Source: Phytoseiulus persimilis (Eukaryota > Arthropoda > Arachnida > Mesostigmata > Phytoseiidae). Taken from it: a stretch of 64,000 bases of DNA. Below, in pieces: positions 11,038 to 21,092 of the stretch. The stretch spans positions 316,775 through 380,774 of the forward strand of contig CM075104.1 of the NCBI GenBank assembly GCA_037576195.1. Direction: 5' to 3'. Below the pieces are notes generated by a model. The model was not told the origin of the DNA, did no database searches, and was given only the letters and a program-made list of their open reading frames with translations. The first letter of the stretch is position 1, and every line of letters starts with the position of its first letter. The translations under genes and the position numbers were made by a program.

Positions 11038-11242
11038 ATGAGGTCTATCGATTAGTAGACCCTGCTCCGGGACAGCATGTTCTGTCAAACAGATGGGTAT
11101 TTTCCCTAAAGAAAGATGAAGATGGAAAACTTATCAAAGGGAAAGCTTGTTGTACGAGGGTGTCAACAGCGCCCTGGAGTTGAATATGGAAGTCTATTCA
11201 GCCACACAGCGAGTTTTGAGACGATTAGAACTATATTGTCTA
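11038..11242 (+). pseudogene. Copia-0 RT fragment 2
   Basis: It encodes the N-terminal Copia RT block: VYRLVDPAPGQ, NRWVFSLKKDEDG, LVVRGCQQRPGVEY and FETIRTILS, with one small frame change near 11145. It aligns with the Copia-2 RT directly after fragment 1 and directly before fragment 3. It stops at the codon TCT (11239-11241), where the minisatellite element begins. Confidence 0.85.
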
Positions 11243-11282
11243 CTTTTCTCTCTCTTCACTGGGTCAGCAATATGGTTTTGAA

Positions 11283-14200
11283 AAGTATGGTCAGATTGGT
11301 CCCCGAATCAACCCCTCAGACTTGGAAAGTAATGGTCAGATTGGTCCCGGAATCACCCCTCCAGAGTTGGGAAGTAATGCTCAGATTGGTCTCGGAATCA
11401 CCCCTCCAGAGTTGGGAAGTAATGCTCAGATTGGTCTCGGGATCACCCCTCCAGAGTTGGGAAGTAATGCTCAGATTGGTCACGGAATCACCCCTCCAGA
11501 GTTGGGAAGTAATGCTCAGATTGGTCTCGGAATCACCCCTCTAGAGTTGGAAAGTAATGCTCAGATTGACCCCGGAATCACCCCTCCAGAGTTGGGAAGT
11601 AATGCTCAGATTGCTCTCGGAATCACCCCTCCAGAGTTGGGAAGTAATGCTCAGATTGGCCTCGGAATCACCCCTCCAGAGTTGGAAAGTAATGGTCAGA
11701 TTGGTCCCGGAATCACCCCTCCAGAGTTGGGAAGTAATGCTCAGATTGGTCTCGGAATCACCCCTCCAGAGTTGGAAAGTAATGCTCAGATTGACCCCAG
11801 AATCACCCCTCCAGAGTTAGAAAGAAATGCTCAGATTGGTCCCGGAATCACCCCTCCAGAGTTGGGAAGTAATGCTCAGATTGGTCCCGGAATCACCCCT
11901 CAAGAGTCGGAAAGTAATGCTCAGATTGGTCTCGGAATCACCCCTCCAGAGTTGGGAAGTAATGCTCAGATTGAGCCCAGAATCACCCCTCCAGAGTTGG
12001 GGAGTAATGCTCAGATTGACCCCGGAATCACCCCTCCAGAGTTGCGAAGTAATGCTCAGATTGGTCTCGGAATCACCCCTCCAGAGTTGGAAAGTAATGC
12101 TCAGATTGAGCCCGGAATCACCCCTCCAGAGTTGGAAAGTAATGCTCAGATTGACCCCGGTATCACCCCTCCAGAGTTGGGAAGTAATGCTCAGATTGAG
12201 CCCGGAATCATCCCTCCAGAGTTGGGAAGTAATGCTCAGATTGACCCCGGAATCAACCCTCCAGAGTTGGAAAGTAATGCTCAGATTGAGCCCGGAATCA
12301 CCCCTCCAGAGTTAGGAAGTAATGCTCAGATTGTTCTCGGAATCACCCCTCCAGAGTTGGAAAGTAATGCTCAGATTGACCCCGGAATCACCCCTCCAGA
12401 GTTGGGAAGTAATGCTCAGATTGGTCTCGGAATCACCCCTCCAGAGTTGGAAAGTAATGCTCAGATTGACCCCGGAATCACCTCTCCAGAGTTGGCAAGT
12501 GATGCTCAGATTGAGCCCGGAATCACCCCTCCAGAGTTGGAAAGTAATGCTCAGATTGGTCTCGGAATCACCCCTCCAGAGTTGGAAAGTAATGCTCAGA
12601 TTGACCCCGGAATCACCCCTCCAGAGTTGGGAAGTAATGCTCAGATTGAGCCCGGAATCTCCCCTCCAGAGTTGGGAAGTAATGCTCAGATTGAGCCCAG
12701 AATCACCCCTCCAAAGTTGGGGAGTAATGCTCAGATTGGTCCCGGAATCACCCCTCCAGAGTTGGGAAGTAATGCTCAGATTGGTCTCGGAATCACCCCT
12801 CCAGAGTTGGAAAGTAATGCTCAGATTGGTCCCGGAATCACCCCTCCAGAGTTGGGAAGTAATGCTCAGATTGGTCTCGGAATCACCCCTCCAGAGTTGG
12901 AAAGTAATGCTCAGATTGACCCCAGAATCACCCCTCCAGAGTTAGAAAGAAATGCTCAGATTGGTCCCGGAATCGCCCCTCCAGAGTTGGGAAGTAATGC
13001 TCAGATTGAGCCCGGAATCACCCCTCCAGAGTTGGAAAGTAATGCTCAGATTGGTCTCGGAATCACCCCTCCAGAGTTGGAAAGTAATGCTCAGATTGAC
13101 CCCGGAATCACCCCTCCAGAGTTGGGAAGTAATGCTCAGATTGAGCCCAGAATCACCCCTCCGAAGTTGGGGAGTAATGCTCAGATTGACCCCGGAATCA
13201 CCCCTCCAGAGTTGGGAAGTAATGTTCAGATTGCTCTCGGAATCACCCCTCCAGAGTTGGAAAGTAATGCTCAGATTGACCCCAGAATCACCCCTCCAGA
13301 GTTAGAGAGAAATGCTCAGATTGGTCCCGGAATCACCCCTCCAGAGTTGGGAAGTAATGCTCAGATTGGTCCCGGAATCACCCCTCAAGAGTCGGAAAGT
13401 AATGCTCAGATTGGTCTCGGAATCACCCCTCCAGAGTTGGGAAGTAATGCTCAGATTGAGCCCAGAATCACCCCTCCAGAGTTGGGGAGCTCAGATTGAC
13501 CCCGGAATCACCCCTCCAGAGTTGCGAAGTAATGCTCAGATTGGTCTCGGAATCACCCCTCCAGAGTTGGAAAGTAATGCTCAGATTGAGCCCGGAATCA
13601 TCCCTCCAGAGTTGGAAAGTAATGCTCAGATTGACCCCGGAATCACCCCTCCAGAGTTGGGAAGTAATGCTCAGATTGAGCCCGGAATCATCCCTCCAGA
13701 GTTGGGAAGTAATGCTCAGATTGGTCTCGGAATCACCCCTCCAGAGTTGGAAAGTAATGCTCAGATTGACCCCAGGATCACCCCTCCAGAGTTAGAAAGA
13801 AATGCTCAGATTGGTCCCGGAATCACCCCTCCAGAGTTGGGAAGTAATGCTCAGATTGGTCCCGGAATCACCCCTCAAGAGTCGGAAAGTAATGCTCAGA
13901 TTGGTCTCGGAATCACCCCTCCAGAGTTGGGAAGTAATGCTCAGATTGAGCCCAGAATCACCCCTCCAGAGTTGGGGAGTAATGCTCAGATTGACCCCGG
14001 AATCACCCCTCCAGAGTTGCGAAGTAATGCTCAGATTGGTCTCGGAATCACCCCTCCAGAGTTGGAAAGTAATGCTCAGATTGAGCCCGGAATCACCCCT
14101 CCAGAGTTGGAAAGTAATGCTCAGATTGACCCCGGTATCACCCCTCCAGAGTTGGGAAGTAATGCTCAGATTGAGCCCGGAATCATCCCTCCAGAGTTGG

Positions 14201-16152
14201 GAAGTAATGCTCAGATTGACCCCGGAATCACCCCTCCAGAGTTGGAAAGTAATGCTCAGATTGAGCCCGGAATCACCCCTCCAGAGTTAGGAAGTAATGC
14301 TCAGATTGTTCTCGGAATCACCCCTCCAGAGTTGGAAAGTAATGCTCAGATTGACCCCGGAATCACCCCTCCAGAGTTGGGAAGTAATGCTCAGATTGGT
14401 CTCGGAATCACTCTCCAGAGTTGGAAAGTAATGCTCAGATTGACCCTGGAATCACCTCTCCAGAGTTGGCAGGTGATGCTCAGATTGAGCCCGGAATCAC
14501 CCCTCCAGAGTTGGAAAGTAATGCTCAGATTGGTCTCGGAATCACCCCTCCAGAGTTGGAAAGTAATGCTCAGATTGACCCCGGAATCACCCCTCCAGAG
14601 TTGGGAAGTAATGCTCAGATTGAGCCCGGAATCTCCCCTCCAGAGTTGGGAAGTAATGCTCAGATTGAGCCCAGAATCACCCCTCCAAAGTTGGGGAGTA
14701 ATGCTCAGATTGACCCCGGAATCACCCCTCCAGAGTTGCGAAGTAATGCTCAGATTGGTCTCGGAATCACCCCTCCAGAGTTGGGAAGTAATGCTCAGAT
14801 TGGTCCCGGAATCACCCCTCCAGAGTTGGGAAGTAATGCTCAGATTGGTCTCGGAATCACCCCTCCAGAGTTGGAAAGTAATGCTCAGATTGACCCCAGA
14901 ATCACCCCTCCAGAGTTAGAAAGAAATGCTCAGATTGGTCCCGGAATCGCCCCTCCAGAGTTGGGAAGTAATGCTCAGATTGAGCCCGGAATCACCCCTC
15001 CAGAGTTGGAAAGTAATGCTCAGATTGGTCTCGGAATCACCCCTCCAGAGTTGGAAAGTAATGCTCAGATTGACCCCGGAATCACCCCTCCAGAGTTGGG
15101 AAGTAATGCTCAGATTGAGCCCAGAATCACCCCTCCAAAGTTGAGGAGTAATGCTCAGATTGACCCCGGAATCACCCCTCCAGAGTTGGGAAGTAATGCT
15201 CAGATTGCTCTCGGAATCACCCCTCCAGAGTTGGAAAGTAATGCTCAGATTGACCCCAGAATCACCCCTCCAGAGTTAGAGAGAAATGCTCAGATTGGTC
15301 CCGGAATCACCCCTCCAGAGTTGGGAAGTAATGCTCAGATTGGTCCCGGAATCACCCCTCAAGAGTCGGAAAGTAATGCTCAGATTGGTCTCGGAATCAC
15401 CCCTCCAGAGTTGGGAAGTAATGCTCAGATTGAGCCCAGAATCACCCCTCCAGAGTTGGGAAGTAATGCTCAGATTGAGCCCGGAATCTCCCCTCCAGAG
15501 TTGGGAAGTAATGCTCAGATTGAGCCCAGAATCACCCCTCCAAAGTTGGGGAGTAATGCTCAGATTGACCCCGGAATCACCCCTCCAGAATTGCGAAGTA
15601 ATGCTCAGATTGGTCTCGGAATCACCCCTCCAGAGTTGGAAAGTAATGCTCAGATTGAGCCCGGAATCACCCCTCCAGAGTTGGAAAGTAATGCTCAGAT
15701 TGACCCAGGAATCACCCCTCCAGAGTTGGGAAGTAATGCTCAGATTGAGCCCGGAATCATCCCTCCAGAGTTGGGAAGTAATGCTCAGATTGACCCCGGA
15801 ATCACCCCTCCAGAGTTGGAAAGTAATGCTCAGATAGAGCCCGGAATCACCCCTCCAGAGTTAGGAAGTAATGCTCAGATTGTTCTCGGAATCACCCCTC
15901 CAGAGTTGGAAAGTAATGCTCAGATTGACCCCGGAATCACCCCTCCAGAGTTGGGGAGTAATGCTCAGATTGGTCTCGGAATCACCCCTCCAGAGTTGGA
16001 AAGTAATGCTCAGATTGACCCCGGAATCACCTCTCCAGAGTTGGCAAGTAATGCTCAGATTGAGCCCGGAATCACCCCTCCAGAGTTGGAAAGTAATGCT
16101 CAGATTGGTCTCGGAATCACCCCTCTAGAGTTGGAAAGTAATGCTCAGATTG
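11283..16152 (+). repeat. 45-bp minisatellite array, about 108 units, with higher-order repeats
   Basis: The unit is 45 bp, with core words AATGCTCAGATTGG, GGAATCACCCCTCC and AGAGTTGGAAAGT. Units differ at a few fixed positions, and the same order of variants recurs. The rare variant CAAGAGTCGG occurs at 11901, 13386, 13876 and 15360, spaced 1485, 490 and 1484 bp. That is 33 units, 11 units less a 5-bp deletion at about 13489, and 33 units less a 1-bp deletion at about 14411. The array thus grew by duplication of blocks of 33 and 11 units. Because 45 is divisible by three and units lack stops in all plus frames, long repetitive ORFs appear; I regard them as a by-product. Units at the outer edge (11283-11340) are the most diverged. 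Confidence 0.95.
16148..16152. repeat. Target site duplication of Copia-1, left copy (GATTG)
   Basis: GATTG immediately left of the Copia-1 LTR is repeated at 32976-32980 right after the right LTR. Removing 16153-32980 restores the minisatellite unit in register. Confidence 0.95.
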
Positions 16153-16465
16153 TGTTGAAATACAGCCATATTTCTGGGTAGCTGTAATTAGTCTGAAACA
16201 CTGATGGGTCCAGAAGACGAGGACATTCTGACCGGAACCCTTTTCTGTGAGATACTGACAACGGCGTCCGTGAAGGACTTCCGGTCTTCACGGACGGGTG
16301 CAGCTTTCCACACTGATATATAAATCCTGAATAAAGAACTGCTCGGGGAGCTACATGATTCTAACACCGAATCTCTGTCTTATTATTCCGTGCCGTGATC
16401 TTCCAGACTCACAGAGTACTTCCAGATCGTGTCCACCGACTGACCCCAGTGGGTTATTTCCAACA
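16153..16465 (+). repeat. 5' LTR of Copia-1
   Basis: It is 313 bp with TG...CA ends. It contains TATATAAA at about 16317-16324 and AATAAA at 16330-16335. The only differences seen from the right LTR are T/C at the base after TATATAAA and T/C in CTGTCT(T/C)ATTATTCC. Confidence 0.95.
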
Positions 16466-16469
16466 TTCG

Positions 16470-16847
16470 TGTTGAGTATTTGATGTTTCACCCAGACCAG
16501 TCGTCAGCACAGTATCTGGATAATCAGGGAAGACGCCAGTCGAGCTCGAAGCATCTGTGAACTTTGAGTATGGTCACTGTGCGCAGGCAATCACTGTAGA
16601 TTACTGAGATAGAAATTGGACGCCCTGTAGATTGACGTCAAGCGTCAGTATTCGCCGTGTAACTCTCACCAGTCAGTGACTATAAAAGCCGGAATAAAAC
16701 TTCAGTGTGTCGGGGGAGCCAAACATTCTGTCCACCAGAATTGTCGTCTTTATTCAATAGCCGTCGTCTCTGTGCAAGTCTTGTACGCGCCACCGATCAT
16801 CTCGTCCAGCCGCAAAGAAGCTAGAGCCAGGCCGAAAAGGCTTATCA
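16470..16847 (+). repeat. 5' LTR of Copia-2
   Basis: It begins TGTTGAGTATTTG and ends GGCTTATCA. A TATAAAAG box is at 16681-16688 and an AATAAA at 16693-16698. The three differences from the right LTR are at GATGTTT(C/T)ACCC, CTCACC(A/C)GTC and TATAAA(A/T)GCC. Confidence 0.95.
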
Positions 16848-16935
16848 GCGTTATCAGCACGACACACTCAGGTTGAGCGGGTCGGTGGCGTAAGTATACA
16901 TCGGTGAATCAAGGAAGTCACAGTTCAGCATCACG
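16848..16935 (+). promoter_or_regulatory. Copia-2 leader with a candidate 5' splice site
   Basis: Between the LTR and the gag ATG lies GTAAGTATA at 16890-16898, a near-perfect eukaryotic splice donor. CAG directly before the env-like ATG (21043-21045) could serve as acceptor, giving a spliced subgenomic env-like mRNA as in retroviruses. I could not assign the tRNA primer-binding site with confidence; it should lie right after 16847. Confidence 0.5.
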
Positions 16936-19557
16936 ATGTCAAGACAGCAATCCGCCAGAGATGCCCAAGGCCCCCACGGCTTCGTTCACTACGGACTGGA
17001 CGGTCTCGAAGTTGATCCAGAACCCAGCTCCAGCACATCCGGAGATCCCATCGTGTGTGGACCAAGACCACGAGTCGCAACCAACATCATCCTAGCACTA
17101 GACGGCAAGAACTACATACCATGGCGCACAGTCATGCCATCCGTACTAGATGGAGAACCGTATGCCTGGCCTGTAACCATCGGGAAACTCAACCCACCAG
17201 CTCCAGATCAAGCAAACACACCAGAGGGCAAAACGCAAATGAAGAACTACACCATCGGAAACAGAGCTGCGAGGTACGTGCTAATCAACTCGATACACCC
17301 GAATCTCGCCACATCATTATTCCTCGACAGCGCAGATAACATAGCAGCACAGGAGATATGGCGCCGAATCAAGAACAAGTTCACGCGCGCAACAGGCACA
17401 AGGAAAGGCCTGGCACTGTCGAAGTTCATGACGTTCGAATACCAGCCAGGACTATCCGTTGGCGATAACCTCCTCGCTTACAAGAAAGTCATCTTCGAGC
17501 TCAACACAGTTGGAATCAACTTACCAGACGATGTCCAGTGCTCCAAACTTCTAGAGGCGCTTCCAAGTTCATGGGAACCGTTCCGACAGGGATGGAGCAC
17601 CCGACTGGACTCTGACAAACATCTGGACACACTGACGGATCTAATCGAAGGAGAAGCCACTCGAAGGAACCAAAGTGACGTCAACGAGATCACAGCGATG
17701 TTCTCCCGATTCAACCCCTCAAGGAATCAACACTTCAGGAGAAGAAACTTCGCCAGAAGATACAACTTCCGAAGAACATCTGTGCAGTCATCCGAAGTAA
17801 TATGTTACAACTGCAATCAAAGAGGACACATGCAATCAGCCTGCAGACTTCCCCGACAAGGCGGGAATCAACGCAGAGGCGGATTTCGAGGCAGAGGAAG
17901 AGGCAGAGGACAATCGAGAACACTACCGCCGCAAGCCAACATTGCTGAAGCCCTGATCGTGGAATGCCAGCAAGCCGAAGTCAATCAGGCAAGTGCTGAA
18001 GAAATATTTGCTGTTGATAGCGGCTCGACCCACCACATGCTAACCAGCCTGAAATGGATGACGGACTACAAGCCGTTCGAAAACAACCAAGTGGTCGCAC
18101 TCGGCGGATCCAACACCCTAAGTGCACAGGGGTCAGGAACCGCAATTGTGCCAGTGAACAACGACAACAAGACCGCAACGCTATGTCTAAAGGACGCTCT
18201 GTACGTACCCAGGCTTCGCAGAAATCTAATTTCAGTTTCAAAGCTACTAAACGAGAAGTTTCGTATTTTGGTAACTGAGGAGGCCATCACCATACTCCGA
18301 GACAACGATGAAGCTCGAGCTGAGCAACAAAATGGATTGTTCGTGTTCCATGCAAGTGAACCAGTGGAGGGAAACGTTGCGGGACTGAAGAAGAGAGTAA
18401 GTCTGAAAGCGGTACATGAAATGTTCGCTCACATCAACGTTAAGACCCTCAGGAAAATGCTGAACCGCGAAGGATACGAGATAATCAATGACTTCGTGAA
18501 ATGTGACGTATGTACCCAAGGCAAGATGCATCGTTCGAGCAACAGGCCGAAACCCGGGAAAGTGGTAGCTCCAAGACCAGGGTACATACACGCGGATACC
18601 TGCGCTATGCGTAAGAGATCTCTTGGAGGAGCAAATCTGTTTCTCACGCTGACTGACGACATGACTCGATTTCGAAAAGTGTACTTCTTGAAATCAAAGG
18701 ATCAAGTACCTGACCGCATCGCGGAGTTCGTCAAATGGTTCCAGAATCAAAGCGGTTTCACTGTGTATCATCTCCACTCTGATGAAGGGACTGAGTTCAA
18801 GAATCAGAGAGTGAAGGAGATCACGAGTGCCATCGGAGCTGATGTAAGTTACTCCCCTCCTTTTACCCCCCAACTTAACGGTGTAAGTGAGCGTTTAAAT
18901 CGATCGTTGCTTGACTTGGCAAGGACCATGCTCATCGACAGTGGCCTGCCCAAGTACCTTTGGGCGGAAGCCGTGAGCTTTTCCGCCCACGCGACGAATT
19001 GCGTAAAGTTTGTCGAATCAACCGGGAAGACACCGTACGAGATGATCATGAGGAGAAAACCATACATCAGTCTCATCAGAGCATTTGGCACCGAGTGCAA
19101 GTTTTACAACCGCACCCCGCAGAAGGACAAGTTGGACACCAGAGGATTCCCAGGCTACATCGTCGGGATCGACGAAGATGGACTCAGCTATCGTGTGTGG
19201 TATCCCGAGACCAGACAGATCGTCAGGACGAAAGACGTGAAGGTGAGCACTCCCAGTCCACTGGATGGGGGAGTCGCCTCAGAGAATGCCGCCGAAGTAG
19301 AAGCGCCTGAAGGCAACGGCGAAGAGCAGATCGAAGAAGCCAATCCGTCAGCAGATACCAGAGAGAACGCATCTGCAAGAGAAGAAGCAGCATCCGCGGG
19401 CCCCGTGCCGGAAAGAGAATCCTCGAATGAAGGACATGGCGCCGCAGGAGCGGCTGCCCCAAGTGAAAAACGCAACGAACGGCGCGGGAGATACGAGCTA
19501 CGAGATCGATCCAAGTTAATTTGGTTAATAATTTGGTTGACGAACCAACATGTATAG
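16936..19557 (+). CDS. gag-pol: Copia-2 Gag-protease-integrase polyprotein
   Basis: It has 873 codons starting at an ATG. A Copia Gag domain occupies about residues 50-250. A zinc knuckle CYNCNQRGHMQSAC is near residue 288, followed by an Arg/Gly-rich basic stretch (RGGFRGRGRGRGQSR). The protease has FAVDSGSTHHM near residue 360, with DSG in place of DTG. The pre-integrase zinc-binding domain has a HxNxxxL, CDVCTQGKMHR pattern near residues 495-535. The DDE integrase has acidic residues in HADTC, HSDEGTEF and NGVSE near residues 553, 616 and 653. Gag packages RNA, protease cuts the polyprotein and integrase inserts the cDNA. The frame closes at 19557, while RT continues one frame over from about 19480, so RT expression needs a frameshift or this copy has a one-base mutation. 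Everything else looks intact. Confidence 0.95.
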   Translation: MSRQQSARDAQGPHGFVHYGLDGLEVDPEPSSSTSGDPIVCGPRPRVATNIILALDGKNYIPWRTVMPSVLDGEPYAWPVTIGKLNPPAPDQANTPEGKTQMKNYTIGNRAARYVLINSIHPNLATSLFLDSADNIAAQEIWRRIKNKFTRATGTRKGLALSKFMTFEYQPGLSVGDNLLAYKKVIFELNTVGINLPDDVQCSKLLEALPSSWEPFRQGWSTRLDSDKHLDTLTDLIEGEATRRNQSDVNEITAMFSRFNPSRNQHFRRRNFARRYNFRRTSVQSSEVICYNCNQRGHMQSACRLPRQGGNQRRGGFRGRGRGRGQSRTLPPQANIAEALIVECQQAEVNQASAEEIFAVDSGSTHHMLTSLKWMTDYKPFENNQVVALGGSNTLSAQGSGTAIVPVNNDNKTATLCLKDALYVPRLRRNLISVSKLLNEKFRILVTEEAITILRDNDEARAEQQNGLFVFHASEPVEGNVAGLKKRVSLKAVHEMFAHINVKTLRKMLNREGYEIINDFVKCDVCTQGKMHRSSNRPKPGKVVAPRPGYIHADTCAMRKRSLGGANLFLTLTDDMTRFRKVYFLKSKDQVPDRIAEFVKWFQNQSGFTVYHLHSDEGTEFKNQRVKEITSAIGADVSYSPPFTPQLNGVSERLNRSLLDLARTMLIDSGLPKYLWAEAVSFSAHATNCVKFVESTGKTPYEMIMRRKPYISLIRAFGTECKFYNRTPQKDKLDTRGFPGYIVGIDEDGLSYRVWYPETRQIVRTKDVKVSTPSPLDGGVASENAAEVEAPEGNGEEQIEEANPSADTRENASAREEAASAGPVPERESSNEGHGAAGAAAPSEKRNERRGRYELRDRSKLIWLIIWLTNQHV

Positions 19558-21092
19558 AAGAAGTTCACAAGTCCAATTACAGCCAGCAGTGGCTTAGTGC
19601 GATGGCGGAGGAGATGGCGTCACTCGATTTCCACAAGGTTTGGAAGCTCACCGAGCTTCCAAAAGGCAGACGCACGGTTGGAAATCGATGGATCTTCAAA
19701 GCAAAGAAAGACGCACTAGGTAACATCGAGAGGTTTCGTGCAAGATGGGTCATTCAAGGATTCAGCCAACGTCCAGGTATAGATTTCACAGAACTCTACT
19801 CGCCTGTAGCTAGATTTGATACCATCAAAACGATTCTGTCAATAGCTGCCAGGGAGAGATTGATACTATACCAATTCGACGTTAAGACGGCGTTTCTGCA
19901 CTCGGAACTGTCGGAGGAAATCTACACGAACCAACCAAAAGGGTTCGAAGATGGAACGAATCGAGTCTGCAAACTCTTGAAGGCAGTCTACGGCCTTCGT
20001 CAGGCATCAAGGGCTTGGAACCTGGAGATCAACCAGGTTCTAACAGGACTTGGACTCACACAGAGTCAAGCTGATCCTTGCGTCTACTTCACAAATGGCC
20101 CAAAGCGAGTTTTGGTTGCCTTGTACGTTGACGATGGATTGACAGCGGGATCAGACCTAAAGGTCGTGCAGGAGTTTCTCGAGATCCTCGGTGAGGAGTT
20201 CGCAATCACTTCCAGGAAGTTGGAGTTCTTTCTCGGTCTACATATCGAATCATCAGATGACAACTCCGTCATTCGTGTCCACCAATCAAAGTACATCCAA
20301 GGACTGTTAGACAGATTCCAGATGTCAAAATGCAAGGAAACAGCAGTCCCGATAGACAACAGCTACAAGTCGAGTCCCAGTGACGAGATCGAACCAGAAC
20401 TGCCGTATCGTTCAATCGTTGGCGGTTTGATGTACCTCACGATTGCGACGCGCTTTGACCTCGGTTTCGTGGTAGGATACCTGTCAAGGTTCCTGGATCG
20501 TCCCACCAGACGTCTTTGGGATCTCGCGTTGAAAGTGCTGCGCTACCTCAAGGGTACCAAGACTTTCGGTCTCCGGTACTCGGGGAGCGGTCCAGAACTG
20601 CTCGAGTGTTTCAGCGATGCGGATTTCGCTGGCGACGAGCAAACGAGACGGAGCACCACCGGATTACTGATTAGGTTCGGAGGTGGAGTCATTTCTTGGG
20701 CAAGCAACCGCCAAGCGTCAGTGACGCTCTCTTCAATGGAGGCGGAGCTTGTGGCCCTTCCCGAAACACTCAAGACCGCGATTTGGACAGCGCGTTTACT
20801 CGCAGAGCTTGGACATCCAGTCGTACCAAAGTTGCTTGTTGACAACCAGTCGACGATCGCTCTTGCTGAGAATCCATCCTTTCACAAGCGCTCAAAGCAC
20901 ATCGAGGTGAGACATTTCTACTGTCGAGAGAAACTGCAACCCGGAGAGATCACAATCCATTATTGCCCAACAGCACAGAACATTGCTGACATTCTGACGA
21001 AGTGCCTGCCTAGAGAAACGTTCCAAAGACTCAGATCACTTGCAGATGGAAACCCTCAAGATGATGATCGCAGTGTGCGTGATGGCCAGTAG
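19521..21092 (+). CDS. pol: Copia-2 reverse transcriptase and RNase H
   Basis: It has 523 codons in the frame offset from gag-integrase. RT motifs in order are WLSAMAEEM, RWIFKAKKDALG, FDVKTAFLHSEL, the catalytic YVDDGLTAG, LEFFLGLHIE and LPYRSIVGGLMYL. RNase H has FSDADFAGDEQTRRSTTG, SSMEAELVAL and LVDNQSTIALAENP, and ends LPRETFQRL. It copies genomic RNA to DNA and degrades the template. The listed start is a TTG; the same frame is open back to about 19480, so it is probably read as part of the upstream polyprotein. Its last 47 bases overlap the start of the env-like gene in another frame. Confidence 0.95.
   Translation: MVNNLVDEPTCIEEVHKSNYSQQWLSAMAEEMASLDFHKVWKLTELPKGRRTVGNRWIFKAKKDALGNIERFRARWVIQGFSQRPGIDFTELYSPVARFDTIKTILSIAARERLILYQFDVKTAFLHSELSEEIYTNQPKGFEDGTNRVCKLLKAVYGLRQASRAWNLEINQVLTGLGLTQSQADPCVYFTNGPKRVLVALYVDDGLTAGSDLKVVQEFLEILGEEFAITSRKLEFFLGLHIESSDDNSVIRVHQSKYIQGLLDRFQMSKCKETAVPIDNSYKSSPSDEIEPELPYRSIVGGLMYLTIATRFDLGFVVGYLSRFLDRPTRRLWDLALKVLRYLKGTKTFGLRYSGSGPELLECFSDADFAGDEQTRRSTTGLLIRFGGGVISWASNRQASVTLSSMEAELVALPETLKTAIWTARLLAELGHPVVPKLLVDNQSTIALAENPSFHKRSKHIEVRHFYCREKLQPGEITIHYCPTAQNIADILTKCLPRETFQRLRSLADGNPQDDDRSVRDGQ

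Noticed and set aside
11322-16181. Very long ORFs (725, 535 and 586 codons) encoding 15-residue repeats such as NAQIGLGITPPELES
   Set aside because: The 45-bp unit is divisible by three and free of stops in all plus frames, so long ORFs arise in several frames at once. There is no start context, no frame preference, and frame changes at the 5-bp and 1-bp deletions go uncorrected.
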